From an uncultured Actinomyces sp. (lineage in GTDB: Bacteria; Actinomycetota; Actinomycetes; Actinomycetales; Actinomycetaceae): DNA of 30,366 bases. Below, piece by piece: positions 1 to 8,596 of this stretch. Below the pieces are notes generated by a model. That model did no database searches, was not told where the DNA came from, and was given only the letters and a program-made list of their open reading frames with translations. Where the stretch lies: assembly GCA_946998115.1 (NCBI GenBank), contig CAMPYB010000015.1:1-30366 (forward strand). The letters are read 5' to 3'. Position 1 is the first letter of the stretch. Each line of letters begins with the position of its first letter. A program made the position numbers and the translations under genes.

Positions 1-26
1 TTAAATGCATGTTGTATGTACGTAAA

Positions 27-1829
27 TTATATTCCTAAAGATTTGCGAATATTTATTTTCAAATCCTGTATACGACCTAGAGCTTGAAGCATTGGATTTC
101 GCATACTATGCATGCTGAAATATGCAGGTGCAACAATTTCAGGTGGAACAATAGTTTCAATATAGCATTTAAGCTTAGGCTCAGTACCAGACGGACGAAT
201 AATAATTCGATCATTTGAGGCAGTGTAGAAAGCAAAACCAACAGTCGGAGGTAAATCACTTTCAGGATTATTCTCAAGATCGACTATTTTTACAACTTTT
301 GAATTAGCTAAAACTTTAGGTGGATTAACTTTAATATTTTTCAAAGCTTTAGCTATTATATCAGGCTCTTCTACGCGTATAGAAAGTTGACCTGTATGAT
401 AGAGCCCAAAACGTAAAGCAAAAATATCTAAAATATCTTGCAAAGATTTCGCATGATCTTTTAATGCATCAGCATATTTAGCTATAATCAAACATGCACT
501 CAAACCATCTTTATCGCGAATGTTTTCAGGATCTACACAAAAGCCAATGGCTTCTTCATATCCGAATACCATTTTTTCGCTTCTAGCTATCCATTTAAAA
601 CCAGTGAGCGTTTCAGTATGATTGATATTGTGAGATTTAGCGATAAGAGCTAAAAGTCTTGAAGAAACAATTGAATTGGCAAGCACAGCGTTAGTGTTCT
701 TATTATTGCTAGCTATAATGTTACCAAGCAAACAACCTATTTCATCGCCGTTGAGTTGCCTATATGTTTTACCTTCTTTTATAGCTACACTGCACCTATC
801 AGCGTCAGGGTCATTAGCTAAAATAATATCAGCATTCTTCTTTTTAGCCAGTGCTATAGCTAAATCAAGAGCTCCATTTTCTTCAGGATTAGGAAAATCA
901 AGAGTTGGAAAATTAGGATCAGGAATTTGTTGCTCTTCTACATTGTAAACATTTTCAAAACCGCTTTTAGATAAAATTGCGTTCAGAACTTTACCGCCCA
1001 CACCATGTAAAGCTGTTGTTACAATTTTAAGTTGACGAGCAGATTTTGTAGAAACAATTTTTTCACTGTGTTCACATACGTGATTCACATATGAATTCCA
1101 AATGCTGTTATCTATAGTTTGATAAGTATTTTTTTGAGGAATCATATCAGCAAAAGGAGCTTGTTGTATTAACGCAAAAATATCTTTATCTGCAGGAGGT
1201 ACAATTTGCACGCCTTTGCCATTTTTACCGCCTAATTTTTCGCCCAAATAAACTTTATAACCATTATCTTTTGCAGGATTGTGACTTGCAGTTACTACTA
1301 TAGTAGCATCAGCATTTAAAACGTTTGCTGCATAAACTGTCATAGGAGTTGGTGAGTAGAATGGCATAATGTAAGCGTTACCGTTGTTGGCTTCAATTAT
1401 TTTAGCTGAAATAACAGCATAGCTTTCAGAATTATATCTAGCATCGAAACCTATAACTACTTTATAACCTTTACCTAAATTTTTATATAAATAATCAGAT
1501 AAACCTTTAGCAGCTCTTGCGACTACGCAATGATTCATTCTATTAGGACCAGGCCCCATTTCTCCACGCAAACCTGCAGTGCCAAAAGTCAATTCAGTTT
1601 TAAAAGCATCATTTATATAAGAAATTGAAGATGGATCGCCATCGAGAGCTTTCTCTAAAATATTTTTTAATTCCTTTTTTGTAGGTTCAAATATATCGTG
1701 TTCAATCCATTCATTCACGATAGACAAGTCAACATTCACACTATCAAGTTCATCGGAAGTGCAATTATTTGATTCTTCTATATTCGATAAGTCGACTTGT
1801 GAACCGATCGATTCATTAGACTTAGTCAC
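27..1829 (-). CDS. Phospho-sugar mutase (phosphoglucomutase/phosphomannomutase family)
   Basis: Alpha-D-phosphohexomutase that should interconvert hexose 1- and 6-phosphates in the cytoplasm, linking glycogen or nucleotide-sugar synthesis to glycolysis. Four family landmarks are visible in order: a GEMGPGPNRMN segment near residue 90, the phosphoserine loop TASHNP near residue 185, the metal-binding loop DPDADR near 345, the sugar-binding YEEAIG near 430, and the phosphate-binding RPSGTEP near 550. At about 600 residues it is of the long class (Pgm2/PmmB-like) rather than the short bacterial PGM. The open frame extends to a TTG at 1841, but GTG at 1829 is preceded by GGGGGC at good spacing, so I start there. 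It diverges from pepA. Whether glucose, mannose or pentose phosphate is preferred cannot be read from sequence. Confidence 0.93.
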   Translation of the reverse strand: MTKSNESIGSQVDLSNIEESNNCTSDELDSVNVDLSIVNEWIEHDIFEPTKKELKNILEKALDGDPSSISYINDAFKTELTFGTAGLRGEMGPGPNRMNHCVVARAAKGLSDYLYKNLGKGYKVVIGFDARYNSESYAVISAKIIEANNGNAYIMPFYSPTPMTVYAANVLNADATIVVTASHNPAKDNGYKVYLGEKLGGKNGKGVQIVPPADKDIFALIQQAPFADMIPQKNTYQTIDNSIWNSYVNHVCEHSEKIVSTKSARQLKIVTTALHGVGGKVLNAILSKSGFENVYNVEEQQIPDPNFPTLDFPNPEENGALDLAIALAKKKNADIILANDPDADRCSVAIKEGKTYRQLNGDEIGCLLGNIIASNNKNTNAVLANSIVSSRLLALIAKSHNINHTETLTGFKWIARSEKMVFGYEEAIGFCVDPENIRDKDGLSACLIIAKYADALKDHAKSLQDILDIFALRFGLYHTGQLSIRVEEPDIIAKALKNIKVNPPKVLANSKVVKIVDLENNPESDLPPTVGFAFYTASNDRIIIRPSGTEPKLKCYIETIVPPEIVAPAYFSMHSMRNPMLQALGRIQDLKINIRKSLGI

Positions 1830-1945
1830 AAACGCCCCCAAAAAGTTAATTCCACAATTATTCTACTTTATATTTTATATAACTTAAAGATATTTTTTGA
1901 AAATCAAATGCGAGAATTTTAATAAACACTCACAAAAAAGTACAA

Positions 1946-1974
1946 ATGGTAGTAAAATTGTTTATGTTTATCAA
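1946..1974 (-). promoter_or_regulatory. Candidate pgm promoter of TACCAT type
   Basis: On the minus strand TTGATA (1969-1974), a 17-base spacer and TACCAT (1946-1951) form a promoter-like pair pointing at the phospho-sugar mutase. The TACCAT hexamer and its flanks closely resemble elements upstream of smpB and of the SAM hydroxide adenosyltransferase. A nearer -10-like TAGAAT (minus, 1860-1865) is an alternative. This is pattern inference only. Confidence 0.3.
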
Positions 1975-1975
1975 C

Positions 1976-2005
1976 TTGTCAACTAAAAAAATGAATAAAT
2001 ATAAT
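1976..2005 (+). promoter_or_regulatory. Candidate pepA promoter
   Basis: TTGTCA (1976-1981), an 18-base spacer and a perfect TATAAT (2000-2005) precede pepA. Transcription should start near 2012, so the leader is very short: the mRNA would begin roughly at the AGGTGA (2013-2018) or at the GTG at 2015. Confidence 0.6.
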
Positions 2006-2014
2006 ACAAAATAG

Positions 2015-3688
2015 GTGAGTAAATTGGGAATCGATTTTGATATTTTTAATTCACAAACATTTTCCAAAATTACATTTGTGAATGAAGACATGAAAAACTT
2101 TGTCAAAGATGATAGGTTTTTTGCTTGCGATTATACAGTCATTGGTTATTTCAAAAATAATAAAATTGAAAATAAGCAAAAGATAATCAGTGAAAAAACA
2201 TTTGCTTTTGAACAGCAAACAGAAATAGTAAATGAGCTTTACAATATTGATTTTAACGAATATGTTGAACGCGAAAAATTTGATGCTAATAGTGGAAAAT
2301 CAATAAAAATTACTTTACCTAAAAATAATAGTTGGAAAAATTTGCCTTTAAATATTCTATGTTTAGCAGTAGGTTCAGGAAATACTGATGACTGCAGAAA
2401 AGCAGGATTAGAACTCGGCAGAAAAACAGTTGGTCAACAATCAGTTTATGTGCCTTTTATAGACGAACTTTCAAAAATTAATTTAAATGAAAATTGTGCT
2501 ATTGCGGAAAATGTAAAGCAAGAAGAATTAGAATACAAAGCAAAAGTGGCTTTCTTCCATGGAATTTTATTGTCATGTTATAGACAAACAAAAATATCTT
2601 CACAACTAGATGAAAATAAACCAGTAGAAGAAATATATGTATCAACAAATAATTTGTCACAAACGAGAAAAGCTTATGAAGAAGCATTCAATATTGCGCA
2701 GACAACTATTTTAGCTCGAACACTTGAATGCGTACCTTCAAATATAAAAAATCCACCATGGCTTGCAGAAAATATAAAAAAATTAGCTGAAAAAACTAAT
2801 GTAGTAAATGGTGAACTAGTATACGAATGCTTAGATGAAAAACAGCTTAAAGAACGCGGATTTAATTCTATCTTAGCAGTTGGTTCAGGTTCTAAAACTC
2901 CTCCGCGTTTGGTGACATTGACATGGAAACCTAATAATTTGAAAGAAAATTCGCCTAAAATAGCTCTAGTCGGTAAAGGTATAACATATGATACAGGTGG
3001 CTTATCTCTAAAGCCACGCATGTCAATGATTCCTATGAAAACTGATATGAGCGGTAGTGCAACTGTAATATCAGCTGTGCTTGCAGCTGCAAGAGCAGGA
3101 TTAAATGTACAAGTTTGTGCTATAGCACCTTTAGCTGAAAACGCTATGGGGGGAGCATCATATAGACCGAGCGATGTTGTAAAAACTTATAATGGAACAA
3201 CTGTTGAAGTTGTAAATACTGACGCTGAAGGTCGTATGGTGCTAGCTGACGGCTTAGGATATGCAATTAAAGATATTAAACCTGATATTGTAGTTGATAT
3301 AGCAACTTTGACTGGGTCTGCAACAATGGGACTAGGTAGATTCCATGCTGCAACATATAGTAACGATGACAAAGTGTGGCAGACGATGAATGAAGCAGGA
3401 AAACAAGTCGGAGAAAACACTTGGCGTATGCCACTTATAGAAGACTACAGGCAATTTTTACGCTCGCCTATAGCTGATATATGCCATGCGCAAGTCGTGG
3501 ACTTTATAGGAGCTGGCTCAGTTACAGCAGCACTATTTTTACAAAAGTTTATAGCAGACTGTAAATGGTGTCACTTAGATATTGCAGGTGTTGGCAGAGC
3601 AGGTACAAATAGTGGAGAAGTTACGCAAAACCAGCCTACAGGATACGGAGCTGCAATGCTTTACTCTTTTATAAAAAGCTATAATTAA
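2015..3688 (+). CDS. pepA: Leucyl (M17 family) cytosol aminopeptidase
   Basis: Two-metal M17 peptidase releasing N-terminal amino acids from peptides in the cytoplasm. The C-terminal catalytic domain holds the family signature NTDAEGRMVLADGL near residue 405 and the metal and catalytic Lys in GKGITYDTGGLSLKP near 320. The N-terminal half is the poorly conserved M17 N domain, and the total of about 555 residues is normal for actinobacterial members. Two starts are possible: GTG at 2015, which would be almost leaderless given the TATAAT at 2000-2005, or TTG at 2024, which has AGGTGA (2013-2018) five bases upstream. I cannot decide between them. The gene is monocistronic, followed by a hairpin and the convergent methyltransferase. 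Confidence 0.95.
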   Translation: MSKLGIDFDIFNSQTFSKITFVNEDMKNFVKDDRFFACDYTVIGYFKNNKIENKQKIISEKTFAFEQQTEIVNELYNIDFNEYVEREKFDANSGKSIKITLPKNNSWKNLPLNILCLAVGSGNTDDCRKAGLELGRKTVGQQSVYVPFIDELSKINLNENCAIAENVKQEELEYKAKVAFFHGILLSCYRQTKISSQLDENKPVEEIYVSTNNLSQTRKAYEEAFNIAQTTILARTLECVPSNIKNPPWLAENIKKLAEKTNVVNGELVYECLDEKQLKERGFNSILAVGSGSKTPPRLVTLTWKPNNLKENSPKIALVGKGITYDTGGLSLKPRMSMIPMKTDMSGSATVISAVLAAARAGLNVQVCAIAPLAENAMGGASYRPSDVVKTYNGTTVEVVNTDAEGRMVLADGLGYAIKDIKPDIVVDIATLTGSATMGLGRFHAATYSNDDKVWQTMNEAGKQVGENTWRMPLIEDYRQFLRSPIADICHAQVVDFIGAGSVTAALFLQKFIADCKWCHLDIAGVGRAGTNSGEVTQNQPTGYGAAMLYSFIKSYN

Positions 3689-3751
3689 TTTATAAAATTT
3701 TTATACTAAAAATAGCATTGCAATGTAAGCTTATATTCATTTTGATTATAA

Positions 3752-3791
3752 TGTCGCAGTCACATAAAATCATAGTTGTGTGGCTGCGATT
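3752..3791. terminator. Bidirectional hairpin between pepA and the methyltransferase
   Basis: TCGCAG (3754-3759) pairs with CTGCGA (3784-3789), with further pairing between CACA and TGTG inside. It lies between convergent genes and is flanked by AT-rich sequence, but neither side has a clean T-run, so it may be a weak terminator for both. Confidence 0.55.
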
Positions 3792-3812
3792 AGTTTAAAA
3801 AACAAGAACACT

Positions 3813-4448
3813 TTAAGGCATTTTTGTGCAAATAGTCATACCATCATCATTTCCAATTAAGCAATAACTGACTTCGTCGTCGTTGGAAACGGATTTTAAA
3901 AATTCGCGCATCGTTACAGTATTTCTATCGCGCATTGCAGGATCTGCAACATTTCCTTTATAAAGACTATGCAAAATCACAATTAAACCATATGGGCGAA
4001 CCATTTGTTTAGCATACATGTAATAATAAGATACTTCGTCGATTTGTCCATCTATAATCACGATATCATAAGCATGTTTAGCTAATCTAGGTAAAATATT
4101 CAGAGCTCGTTCATTTATAAAACGTACCATATTAGATTTTATACCAGCTTTTTCAAATAATTTTCTTGCTACATTTTGACAGTGCGAATCGTAATCAATT
4201 GTGGTCAGCATTCCACCATCAGGTAAACTTCGCAAAACCCACAAACCTGAGCTACCTGTTCCTGTGCCGATTTCAACTACAGCTCTTGATCTAGTAGTTG
4301 CTACTAGCATAGATAAGATAGCTCCAGCAGAAGGAGAAATATAAGGAATGCTATATTCAAGACTGTGTTCTTTTGCTGTCTGTAATATTTCATCCAAATA
4401 CACAGAATTCTCAATATAGTCCCAAACTAATGATTTATCAGTAAAAAT
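3813..4448 (-). CDS. SAM-dependent O-methyltransferase, probable AUU start
   Basis: Class I methyltransferase of the catechol O-methyltransferase-like family (methyltransf_3) seen in actinobacteria. The SAM-binding loop EIGTGTGSSG, the following acidic strand TIDYD and the metal-site strand IVIIDG are clear. The substrate is unknown. The first ordinary start codon is a GTG at 4403, but the reading frame stays open upstream through WDYIENSVYLDE, which looks like the helical N-terminus usual in this family. No ATG, GTG or TTG exists in that extension before the TGA upstream. An ATT at 4446-4448 sits five bases after a perfect AGGAG (4454-4458), so I start there (211 residues). The gene lies downstream of zwf on the same strand with a 138-base gap. 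Confidence 0.85.
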   Translation of the reverse strand: MFTDKSLVWDYIENSVYLDEILQTAKEHSLEYSIPYISPSAGAILSMLVATTRSRAVVEIGTGTGSSGLWVLRSLPDGGMLTTIDYDSHCQNVARKLFEKAGIKSNMVRFINERALNILPRLAKHAYDIVIIDGQIDEVSYYYMYAKQMVRPYGLIVILHSLYKGNVADPAMRDRNTVTMREFLKSVSNDDEVSYCLIGNDDGMTICTKMP

Positions 4449-4586
4449 AGTTACTCCTACAAATATTCATCACAACTTTTGATTAAATATCAATAATATA
4501 CACTGACTAATGTATGCAAAGAAAATTATAAAACTATTTATCTTAAAATAAAATCTAGCAAAACATAAACAGTGCAATAATCAATT

Positions 4587-5963
4587 TTACCAGTCATGAT
4601 CTTTTCTGGTCGTAAGCTCAGCAATTTGTGTCGGGCCAAAGCTACCTGGCTCATATGAGTAAACGGGTCTAGTGTAATTATCAGTAATAGTTTGAATATA
4701 ATTCCAGCTTGTTTCTATTTGTTGCCACTGACTAAACCAGGAATTATCGCTATTTATGCATGCAAGTAGCATTCTTTCATAAGCTTCAGGAGTGTTTAAT
4801 CTGAAAATATCATTACAATTTTGACAAAATTCCATTTTAGCTTTAGTTCTGCCGATTTCTTCTCCTGGAGTCTTTATATTAAATTCTAAATACACACCTT
4901 CAACAGGTTGAATTTTGATAATTAGCAGATTAGGCTCAATTTTAGGATTTATACGTTTAAAAGTAATTTTAACTTCCATTTCGCCTTCAGCACATTTTTT
5001 GCCTGTCCGAATAAAGAAAGGAACATCTTGCCAGCGTTCATTGTCAATGAAAAGTTTTAAAGCTGCGTATGTTTCTGTATTTGAGTTCTCATTAACATTT
5101 TTTTCGCAAGTATATCCTTTATATTGTCCTAAAATTAAAGTGTCGTTAAAATCGAGTTTATCAACACTTCTTAAAGACTGAAGTACTTTTAATTGTTCTT
5201 GGCTCAAATTTCCGTTAGGATCATCCAACGCTACAATTGACAATATCTGTAATAAGTGGTTTTGCACCATGTCTTTTACAGCACCAGCATTGTCATAATA
5301 GCCTGCGCGAGTGCCGATGCCATTTGTTTCTAAAGCAGAAATATGTACGCATTCTATATTTTCTTTATTCCAAACATTAGCGAAAATCGGGTTACTATAT
5401 CTGATAGTTAAAATATTGCGCACCATTTCTTTACCTAAATAGTGGTCAATTCTATAGATATTATTAGCTCCAAAAACATATTCTAATATAGAATTCAATT
5501 CTTTAGCGTCTTGTAAATTCTCGCCGAAAGGTTTTTCTAAAACAATTTTAGGTTTTTTAATAGCAGGAGTTTTTGCTATTCCATCACTTATTATTCTGAA
5601 AAATTCTGGTGCAACAGCAAGATAAACTATATGATTTTTAACTGGATTTGTACTGTAATATTCTTGTAATAAAGCATAGTTTTCAATTTTTGTGAAATCT
5701 AGTTTCATATAATTTATATGTTTATAAAATTCTTGTAAAACTAATTCGTTTATTTCGAGGCGCGCAAATTTCCTTATCCACGAGTCTATTATGTTTATAA
5801 AATCTTTAGTGGAATAATTGCGTCTTCCTATAATGCAAATATTATAGTTTTCAGGCAAAGCTTTTCTTATGTATAAGTTATAAAGTGCCGGTAATAATTT
5901 ACGGTATGAAAGATCGCCTGTACCACCGAAAATAGTTATTCCTACATTAAAACCATTACTCAT
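4587..5963 (-). CDS. zwf: Glucose-6-phosphate 1-dehydrogenase
   Basis: Oxidises glucose 6-phosphate to 6-phosphoglucono-lactone, producing NADPH: the entry step of the oxidative pentose phosphate pathway. The nucleotide-binding GGTGDLSYRKL (usually GASGDL) lies at residues 14-24, EKPFG near 143, and the active-site signature RIDHYLGKE near 172. The 458 residues are shorter than the roughly 500 typical of actinobacterial Zwf, and the stretch around the active site reads more like Firmicute enzymes; that is an impression, not an alignment. ATG 5963 has a GGAG five bases upstream that lies inside the end of gnd, and the two genes overlap by eight bases, implying translational coupling. Last gene of pgl-gnd-zwf. 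Confidence 0.96.
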   Translation of the reverse strand: MSNGFNVGITIFGGTGDLSYRKLLPALYNLYIRKALPENYNICIIGRRNYSTKDFINIIDSWIRKFARLEINELVLQEFYKHINYMKLDFTKIENYALLQEYYSTNPVKNHIVYLAVAPEFFRIISDGIAKTPAIKKPKIVLEKPFGENLQDAKELNSILEYVFGANNIYRIDHYLGKEMVRNILTIRYSNPIFANVWNKENIECVHISALETNGIGTRAGYYDNAGAVKDMVQNHLLQILSIVALDDPNGNLSQEQLKVLQSLRSVDKLDFNDTLILGQYKGYTCEKNVNENSNTETYAALKLFIDNERWQDVPFFIRTGKKCAEGEMEVKITFKRINPKIEPNLLIIKIQPVEGVYLEFNIKTPGEEIGRTKAKMEFCQNCNDIFRLNTPEAYERMLLACINSDNSWFSQWQQIETSWNYIQTITDNYTRPVYSYEPGSFGPTQIAELTTRKDHDW

Positions 5964-7398
5964 TTTCGCTCCATATATGATGTTCGCTTACACCTGTGTC
6001 AGTTCTAATATATGTGTGTGCTCCAAAGAAATCTCTTTGAGCTTGAATAATATTAGCACCCAAATTAGGGAAGCGTATTTGATTAGCAAATATTAATGCA
6101 CTCGTAAATAGTGGTGTAGGTAAATCTTGTTGCAAAGATAAAATAGTCGTATATTTCAAAGCTTGTATATCTTGTGTGAACCTATTTTTAAATTTTTCAG
6201 CAAGTAGCAAATGAGGAGTGTTTTCGTATGCAACATTACAGTCATCAGCCATCTTAGCAGTTGTTTCGCAAGAGTTGTTATAAGTGCTACAAACATCCAT
6301 TATTTCTTGCAAAAGATGTGCTTGAATAATGCAACCAGCTCTAAAAATACTTGCTATGTTTTGCAAATTTAAATTCCAGCCATATTTTTTACTAGCATCT
6401 TTGTAAAGCTCAAATCCTTGCAAAAAAGCTAATGTTTTAGCAAGACGGTAAGCTTCAAAAATTTTCTGCAAATCTATTTTCGCAGGAGTGTTTTCAAAAT
6501 GTGTATTAAATGTTGTACGAAGCTCATTTTGACCGCTCATAATGCGTGCCTGATAGGCTGTAACAAGCATGGAAGCATTAAATTCTTGTTTTAGACTCTC
6601 TATACTGGTCCATCTACCTGTACCTTTATTACCAGCAACATCTAAGATCATATCAATTAAATCGCTGCCGCTTTGAGGGTCTTTTTCTTTCAAAATACTA
6701 GCTGTAATTTGCACTAAATAACTTTTTACTTCAGTATTTTGCCATTTGATGAATATATCTGAAATTTCTTTATTTGAATAATTACCAGCGTATTTTAGAA
6801 TAAGGTAAGTTTCTGCTAAAAGTTGCATATCAGCATATTCGATACCGTTGTGCACCATTTTCACATAATGACCGCTACCTTTTTCTCCAATATAAGTACA
6901 ACAAGGATCAGTACCTTTTTTAGCAGCTATAGATTCGAGTATTTCTTTTATTTGTGAATATGCTTTTTTATCTCCCGAAGGCATTATACAAGGACCGTGT
7001 AATGCGCCTTTTTCTCCGCCTGAAACACCAATACCGAAAAAATGAATATTTTTTTCAGCCAGTTGTTCATATCTTCTATTTGTGTCTTCAAAAAATGAAT
7101 TACCACAATCCATCAATATGTCACCAGAATCTAAATATTGGCTTATTTTTTCAATAAGATCATCGACAGGTTTTCCTGCTGGCACCATTAAAATAATTTT
7201 ACGTGGAAGTTGTAATGAAGAAACAAAATCTTTAATATTTTCGTATCCATCAAAATTAGGTATGTTTTCTTTAATAATTTTTCTGGTTTTTTCAGGGCTA
7301 CGATTGTATCCAGCAACTTTATAACCTTTATCAATTATATTCAAAGCTAGGCTTTTGCCCATTACTCCCAATCCGATTACACCAATATTGTTTTTCAT
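5956..7398 (-). CDS. gnd: 6-phosphogluconate dehydrogenase, decarboxylating
   Basis: Converts 6-phosphogluconate to ribulose 5-phosphate and CO2 with NADP reduction. The Rossmann loop GVIGLGVMGKSLA begins the protein, and NRS after the second strand fits NADP preference. The family signature ILDVAGNKGTGRWT is near residue 250, and the C-terminal IIQAQRDFFGAHTYIRTD tail that closes the partner subunit's active site is present. The 480 residues match the long, homodimeric type. The ATG follows the pgl stop by one base and uses an AGAGGAAA ribosome site contained in the last codons of pgl; its own end overlaps zwf. Transcribed between pgl and zwf. Confidence 0.97.
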   Translation of the reverse strand: MKNNIGVIGLGVMGKSLALNIIDKGYKVAGYNRSPEKTRKIIKENIPNFDGYENIKDFVSSLQLPRKIILMVPAGKPVDDLIEKISQYLDSGDILMDCGNSFFEDTNRRYEQLAEKNIHFFGIGVSGGEKGALHGPCIMPSGDKKAYSQIKEILESIAAKKGTDPCCTYIGEKGSGHYVKMVHNGIEYADMQLLAETYLILKYAGNYSNKEISDIFIKWQNTEVKSYLVQITASILKEKDPQSGSDLIDMILDVAGNKGTGRWTSIESLKQEFNASMLVTAYQARIMSGQNELRTTFNTHFENTPAKIDLQKIFEAYRLAKTLAFLQGFELYKDASKKYGWNLNLQNIASIFRAGCIIQAHLLQEIMDVCSTYNNSCETTAKMADDCNVAYENTPHLLLAEKFKNRFTQDIQALKYTTILSLQQDLPTPLFTSALIFANQIRFPNLGANIIQAQRDFFGAHTYIRTDTGVSEHHIWSENE

Positions 7399-7399
7399 T

Positions 7400-8362
7400 T
7401 CATTTTTCCTCTAAAAGTAATGCCACTGCCTCAGGCAACGTGCAAGTTTGAACTGTATTTTTAATCAATCCTTTTTCTAAATCCATCACCACAACTGTGT
7501 TAGTGTCTCTGTTCAATATTATTATCACGTCTTGTAATATGCAAAAATCCCGTGGGTGTTTTCCTCCGGAAGATATTATTTGTTTTAAGTCTAATTTTTC
7601 TTTTGCTACTTTAAAAACAGATATTACATCTTGAGTGCGCGTTGAAATATATATGTATTCCCCATCATTGCTCATCCTAATCGCACTACTATCTTTCAAA
7701 TGAGAAATATTGTCACCTAAAATGAAAGCTTTTGACACTATTTTCATATCACAAGTTCTAATTGTGTAAACAATATTATCTAGTTCACCAACTACATATA
7801 AAAATTCATTATCTTTTGAAAACACTGCATGTCTAGGTCCTGAATTTTCTGGGAAAGATATTTCCTGAACTAAAACATAATTACTATCGTAAATAAAAAT
7901 TTTGTCTAAAAACAAGCATGGCACTAGAAACTTATCTTTAAAGAATAATACTTGATGACAACCTGCTTTAGGTTTTATATGAATTTTTTTCATTAAAGAT
8001 AGTTCGCAGTTTTCTTCAACTTTGATTATGCTACATGTGCCTTCATGATAGTTTGCGGTATACAAAAAATTATTTTTGCAAGCAATGAAGCATGAAGTCT
8101 TATCCTCATATGCCAGGCTACTAATTTTATTGCCTTTTTTGTCAAATAAAGCTACGCCACTTTTATAAGTTGTATTTTTTTCATTCAAATCGCAAACTGC
8201 AGCTATATATTGGTCATCTTTGCCTGCAAAAGCCAAATATTTAGGGTTTTGTATATGTGCAAATAAACGAATATCGTCTATTTTATTTCCAATAATTTTT
8301 ATCTGATATATGCCTTGGCTTTGATTAGTAGTGTATGTTCCAACATAACCATTTATTGTCAT
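7400..8362 (-). CDS. pgl: 6-phosphogluconolactonase, seven-bladed beta-propeller type
   Basis: Predicted to hydrolyse 6-phosphoglucono-lactone, the middle step between the zwf and gnd products encoded directly downstream. The N-terminus GYVGTYTTNQSQGIYQI and the repeating pattern of short beta strands ending in variants of IYIS, LYVVG and FLYTANY fit the PF10282 lactonase (YbhE-like) propeller of about 320-340 residues, not the NagB-like DevB/SOL lactonase common in actinobacteria. Sequence conservation in this family is low, so the operon position is the strongest functional argument. ATG 8362 has GAGGCG upstream. First gene of the operon, separated by one base from gnd. Confidence 0.85.
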   Translation of the reverse strand: MTINGYVGTYTTNQSQGIYQIKIIGNKIDDIRLFAHIQNPKYLAFAGKDDQYIAAVCDLNEKNTTYKSGVALFDKKGNKISSLAYEDKTSCFIACKNNFLYTANYHEGTCSIIKVEENCELSLMKKIHIKPKAGCHQVLFFKDKFLVPCLFLDKIFIYDSNYVLVQEISFPENSGPRHAVFSKDNEFLYVVGELDNIVYTIRTCDMKIVSKAFILGDNISHLKDSSAIRMSNDGEYIYISTRTQDVISVFKVAKEKLDLKQIISSGGKHPRDFCILQDVIIILNRDTNTVVVMDLEKGLIKNTVQTCTLPEAVALLLEEK

Positions 8363-8384
8363 ATCGCCTCATAATTAGTGTTGC

Positions 8385-8393
8385 ACTATAACA
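8385..8393 (-). promoter_or_regulatory. Candidate extended -10 promoter of pgl-gnd-zwf
   Basis: On the minus strand TGTTATAGT forms an extended -10 (TGn followed by TATAGT) about 23 bases upstream of the pgl ATG. I do not see a good -35. The short leader would carry the GAGGCG ribosome site. Confidence 0.35.
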
Positions 8394-8547
8394 AATTTAT
8401 AATGAAATCATATTTTTCTATTTGTATGGATAAGAAAAATTAGATGAAATATATTATGCGAAATAAATATTAAGCTTTCAATTGCGAAATTTTTAATATT
8501 CATTTCTTTCATTTTGAGTGCAAAAAGCTCGTAAAATTTAATTTTCG

Positions 8548-8581
8548 TCTAGGCTCATGCGTTAAAAATCATGAGCCTAGA
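8548..8581 (-). terminator. Terminator of pepP
   Basis: A perfect 12-base-pair hairpin (8548-8559 with 8570-8581, loop of 10) starts 15 bases after the pepP stop codon. On the minus strand it is followed by the A/T-rich GAAAATTAAATTTT rather than a pure T-run. It insulates pepP from the pgl operon. Confidence 0.75.
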
Positions 8582-8596
8582 TAATGAAATCAGATT

